A stretch of DNA of 6,421 bases from Syntrophobacterales bacterium. GTDB lineage: Bacteria > Desulfobacterota > Syntrophorhabdia > Syntrophorhabdales > WCHB1-27. The stretch lies in the NCBI GenBank assembly GCA_017881765.1, contig JADGQN010000280.1, positions 1 to 6,421 on the forward strand. The letters are read 5' to 3'. A program made the translations under genes and the position numbers. The notes under the pieces were generated by a model that had not been told where the DNA came from, made no database searches, and was given only the letters and a program-made list of their open reading frames with translations. Below are positions 4,889 through 6,421 of the stretch, in pieces. The stretch's first letter is position 1. Each line of letters begins with the position of its first letter.

Positions 4889-6136
4889 ATGATGATCCCG
4901 CGCCTGAAAATAACTACCTGGTTCTTTGCACTATCTATTCTAATCTGGACGTGTCAGTCTGTCCTGGGAGGGAATATGGAAGCAGTGGCAGTCAAAGGCA
5001 TCACCCCTGTCGGTCACCTGGACATCGAAGGGGGCGGCATGGTGGACGTCCAGGGAAAGCTCGCGGTTATCGGCCATATGGAGCCACCCTTTGCCACGAG
5101 CATCATCGACGTCTCCGATCCCGGCCAGCCGCGGGTCCTTTCCAGGATTAAGACACGGCCAGACACCCACTCGCACAAGGCGCGCCTCTGCGGGAATATC
5201 CTGGTCACCAACGTGGAATCATACAAGGGCTGGAAACAAGGAGACAAAGCCGGACTCGCCTTCTTTGATATATCGAACCCGGCCCAACCCAAGGAGATCG
5301 CCTTCATGGAGATGGGCGGGATCGAAACGGGCGGGACCGGTGTGCATCGATTCAGCCTGGACTGCGACAGGAAGCTCGTTTACGCCAGCGCAAGCGCTAC
5401 GGGGTACCAGGGGAACATCACCATGATCGTCGATTTCTCTGACCCGGCGAGGCCCAAGGAAGCGGGAAGATGGTGGGCCCCCGGTCAGTGGATTGCCGGC
5501 GGAGAGAAGCCCACCTGGCAGGGAACAGAGGTGCGGACTCATCACCCCAACCGCTGGGGTAATCGTCTCTATGTCCCGTTGTGGGGCGGAGGCTTTTCGA
5601 TCGTCGACATCACGGACCTTAAGAAACCGCGGACGATCAGCCATTTCGATTACCATCCCGTTTACTCCTTTCCGACACACACTGCATTACCCGTCGGTCA
5701 TAAGATCCTCGGACGCGATTGGCTCATCGTCTTCGATGAGGCTGTCGGGCCTGAAGCGAGCCCCCCTGCATTCATGTGGGTATTCGATATTACCGACGAA
5801 ACAAAACCGGTGCCGGTCGCCACGTTCCAGGTGCCTGAGCAAGAGAGGAAGGCTCTGGCGGCAGGCCGCTTCGGCGCACATCAGCCGCACGAATATGTCG
5901 GCCCGGACAACTTGGTTTATAGTGCATGGTTTTCCGGCGGTCTTCGGGTGATCGACATCTCAAACCCTTACCAGCCTAAAGAAGTTGCCCACTACGTTCC
6001 GAAGCCCGCTCCTGGTTTTCGCTCAGCACAGACCAACGATCTCTTTGTCGACACGAACGGTCTCATTTACATCATTGACCGCGACAGGGGTCTGGACATT
6101 GTGAAGCTGACAGGCAGGGGAAAAGGCGAGCAGTAG
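4889..6136 (+). CDS. Exported LVIVD-repeat beta-propeller protein
   Basis: The 415-residue protein has an N-terminal signal peptide: basic MMIPRLK, hydrophobic TTWFFALSILIW, and likely cleavage near VLGG (26-28). C22 is not in a good lipobox, so it is probably soluble and exported. The mature part holds at least six copies of an [IV]xD[IVF][ST][DN]xxxxP motif at about 72-81, 125-134, 180-189, 238-247, 298-307 and 354-363. A closing GLDIVKL lies at 401-407. This is the LVIVD pattern of a roughly seven-bladed propeller. Most blades begin with histidines: H94/H96, H153, H218/H219, H264 and H331/H334. A GGAGGT site (4879-4884) abuts the ferredoxin TAG. ATGs at 4889 and 4892 are both possible, the second being better spaced. 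Gene order ties it to the AprAB-like pair. The biochemical function of LVIVD proteins is mostly unknown; a binding or metal-site role is inference. Confidence 0.88.
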   Translation: MMIPRLKITTWFFALSILIWTCQSVLGGNMEAVAVKGITPVGHLDIEGGGMVDVQGKLAVIGHMEPPFATSIIDVSDPGQPRVLSRIKTRPDTHSHKARLCGNILVTNVESYKGWKQGDKAGLAFFDISNPAQPKEIAFMEMGGIETGGTGVHRFSLDCDRKLVYASASATGYQGNITMIVDFSDPARPKEAGRWWAPGQWIAGGEKPTWQGTEVRTHHPNRWGNRLYVPLWGGGFSIVDITDLKKPRTISHFDYHPVYSFPTHTALPVGHKILGRDWLIVFDEAVGPEASPPAFMWVFDITDETKPVPVATFQVPEQERKALAAGRFGAHQPHEYVGPDNLVYSAWFSGGLRVIDISNPYQPKEVAHYVPKPAPGFRSAQTNDLFVDTNGLIYIIDRDRGLDIVKLTGRGKGEQ

Positions 6137-6148
6137 GAATCAGCGCCA

Positions 6149-6272
6149 ATATTAATTTGCATTCACGTGTATACCTTCGTTGTCGCTGCGTCGCTCTCCT
6201 CGACGTACCCCAGGTACGCCTGCGTCGGCTCCTCGCTGCCGCCTCGGTCTCCGCCTGAATGCAAATTAATAT
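6149..6272. repeat. 124-bp inverted-repeat element with perfect 17-bp arms and a central palindrome
   Basis: ATATTAATTTGCATTCA (6149-6165) is exactly inverted at 6256-6272. At the centre CGTACC (6204-6209) pairs with GGTACG (6213-6218) around CCA. That axis coincides within a base with the axis of the outer arms, so the whole element can fold as one long imperfect hairpin. The interior is GC-rich and includes two similar direct copies, CTGCGTCGCTCTCCTCG (6186-6202) and CTGCGTCGGCTCCTCG (6220-6235). The AT-rich arms contrast with it. There is no ORF that looks real. It resembles dispersed intergenic palindromic elements (REP/MITE-like) that I associate with deltaproteobacterial genomes, but dispersal cannot be shown from one copy. 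Confidence 0.7.
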
Positions 6273-6348
6273 GCAGCACCTTCTTTAGCAGCCTGATTGC
6301 AAAAAAGCGCCCACCATGTACATGCAAGCCGGTAGGATAAGGTGTTGA
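6273..6348 (+). other. Gene-free stretch between the repeat element and the terminator
   Basis: The region from the LVIVD stop (6136) to the window end (6421) holds no convincing gene. This 76-nt part contains an A6 run (6301-6306) and a small palindrome CATGTACATG (6315-6324), but no clear promoter, ribosome binding site or ORF. It could be operon 3' UTR or the body of a small RNA ending at the terminator that follows; nothing in the sequence decides. Confidence 0.3.
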
Positions 6349-6393
6349 AAAGCCAGTACTCAACGAGGCATGTTGAGGCTGGCTTTCCTTTTT
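6349..6393 (+). terminator. Rho-independent terminator
   Basis: AAAGCCAG (6349-6356) pairs with CTGGCTTT (6379-6386). After a small TA/G internal loop, CTCAAC (6359-6364) pairs with GTTGAG (6372-6377) around a 7-nt GAGGCAT loop. CC and then five T (6389-6393) follow. The T-run is on the plus strand only, so it ends transcripts coming from the LVIVD operon or from a small RNA started just upstream. Confidence 0.8.
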
Positions 6394-6421
6394 GCCTGAA
6401 AATGAGTAGCCGATCTTTTTC

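Noticed and set aside
4889..4954. Lipoprotein signal at C22 of the LVIVD protein
   Set aside because: The residues before C22 are I-W-T, not the small residues of a lipobox, so an ordinary signal peptide is more likely.
6186..6235. Internal near-direct repeats as a CRISPR-like array
   Set aside because: There are only two imperfect copies of about 16-17 bp inside a palindromic element; spacing and symmetry fit a hairpin repeat, not repeat-spacer units.
6163..6363. 66-codon minus-strand frame across the repeat element and terminator
   Set aside because: It reads through the structured inverted repeat and the terminator stem, with no ribosome binding site and no recognisable domain.

Overview
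The window looks like chromosomal DNA of an anaerobic or facultative Gram-negative bacterium. It is moderately GC-rich, with strong GGAGG-type ribosome binding sites. An Isf-like Fe-S flavoprotein, an AprA/FrdA-family flavoprotein with a dicluster ferredoxin, and a signal-peptide-bearing LVIVD propeller suggest a Deltaproteobacteria/Desulfobacterota-type genome. That placement is inference from gene content; no rRNA or other phylogenetic marker is present.

Layout. Positions 1-78 hold the C-terminal tail of a membrane protein cut by the window edge. Positions 79-356 hold one weak small ORF on the minus strand and a probable terminator. A CspA-family cold-shock gene (357-557, minus) follows. 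It has a near-consensus sigma70 promoter and a leader of about 119 nt that contains a terminator-like hairpin. A 42-codon ORF of doubtful reality (719-847, plus) lies between it and a stand-alone ModF/YlmA-type ABC ATPase (978-1769, plus). Converging on the ATPase is a two-gene minus-strand operon: an Isf-like iron-sulfur flavoprotein (2139-2813), then a YciI-family protein (1803-2105).

An intergenic region of about 200 bp (2814-3015) carries back-to-back promoters. From it a compact three-gene operon runs on the plus strand: an FAD-dependent oxidoreductase of the AprA/FrdA/SdhA family (3016-4656), a 70-residue 2[4Fe-4S] ferredoxin resembling a minimal AprB (4667-4879), and an exported LVIVD beta-propeller with a histidine at the start of most blades (4889-6136). 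Each of the three genes has an AGGAGG site, and for the second and third genes it overlaps or abuts the previous stop codon. The three are therefore almost certainly co-transcribed and probably translationally coupled.

Downstream lies a 124-bp inverted-repeat element (6149-6272) with perfect 17-bp arms. After it comes a strong plus-strand intrinsic terminator (6349-6393), which probably ends the operon.

Working model (inference): the ferredoxin and flavoprotein form a cytoplasmic two-subunit redox enzyme that relates to AprAB but is much reduced. The exported propeller would act on, bind or sense a related compound outside the cytoplasm. The divergent Fe-S flavoprotein/YciI operon may belong to the same redox response. 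The substrate cannot be read from the sequence.
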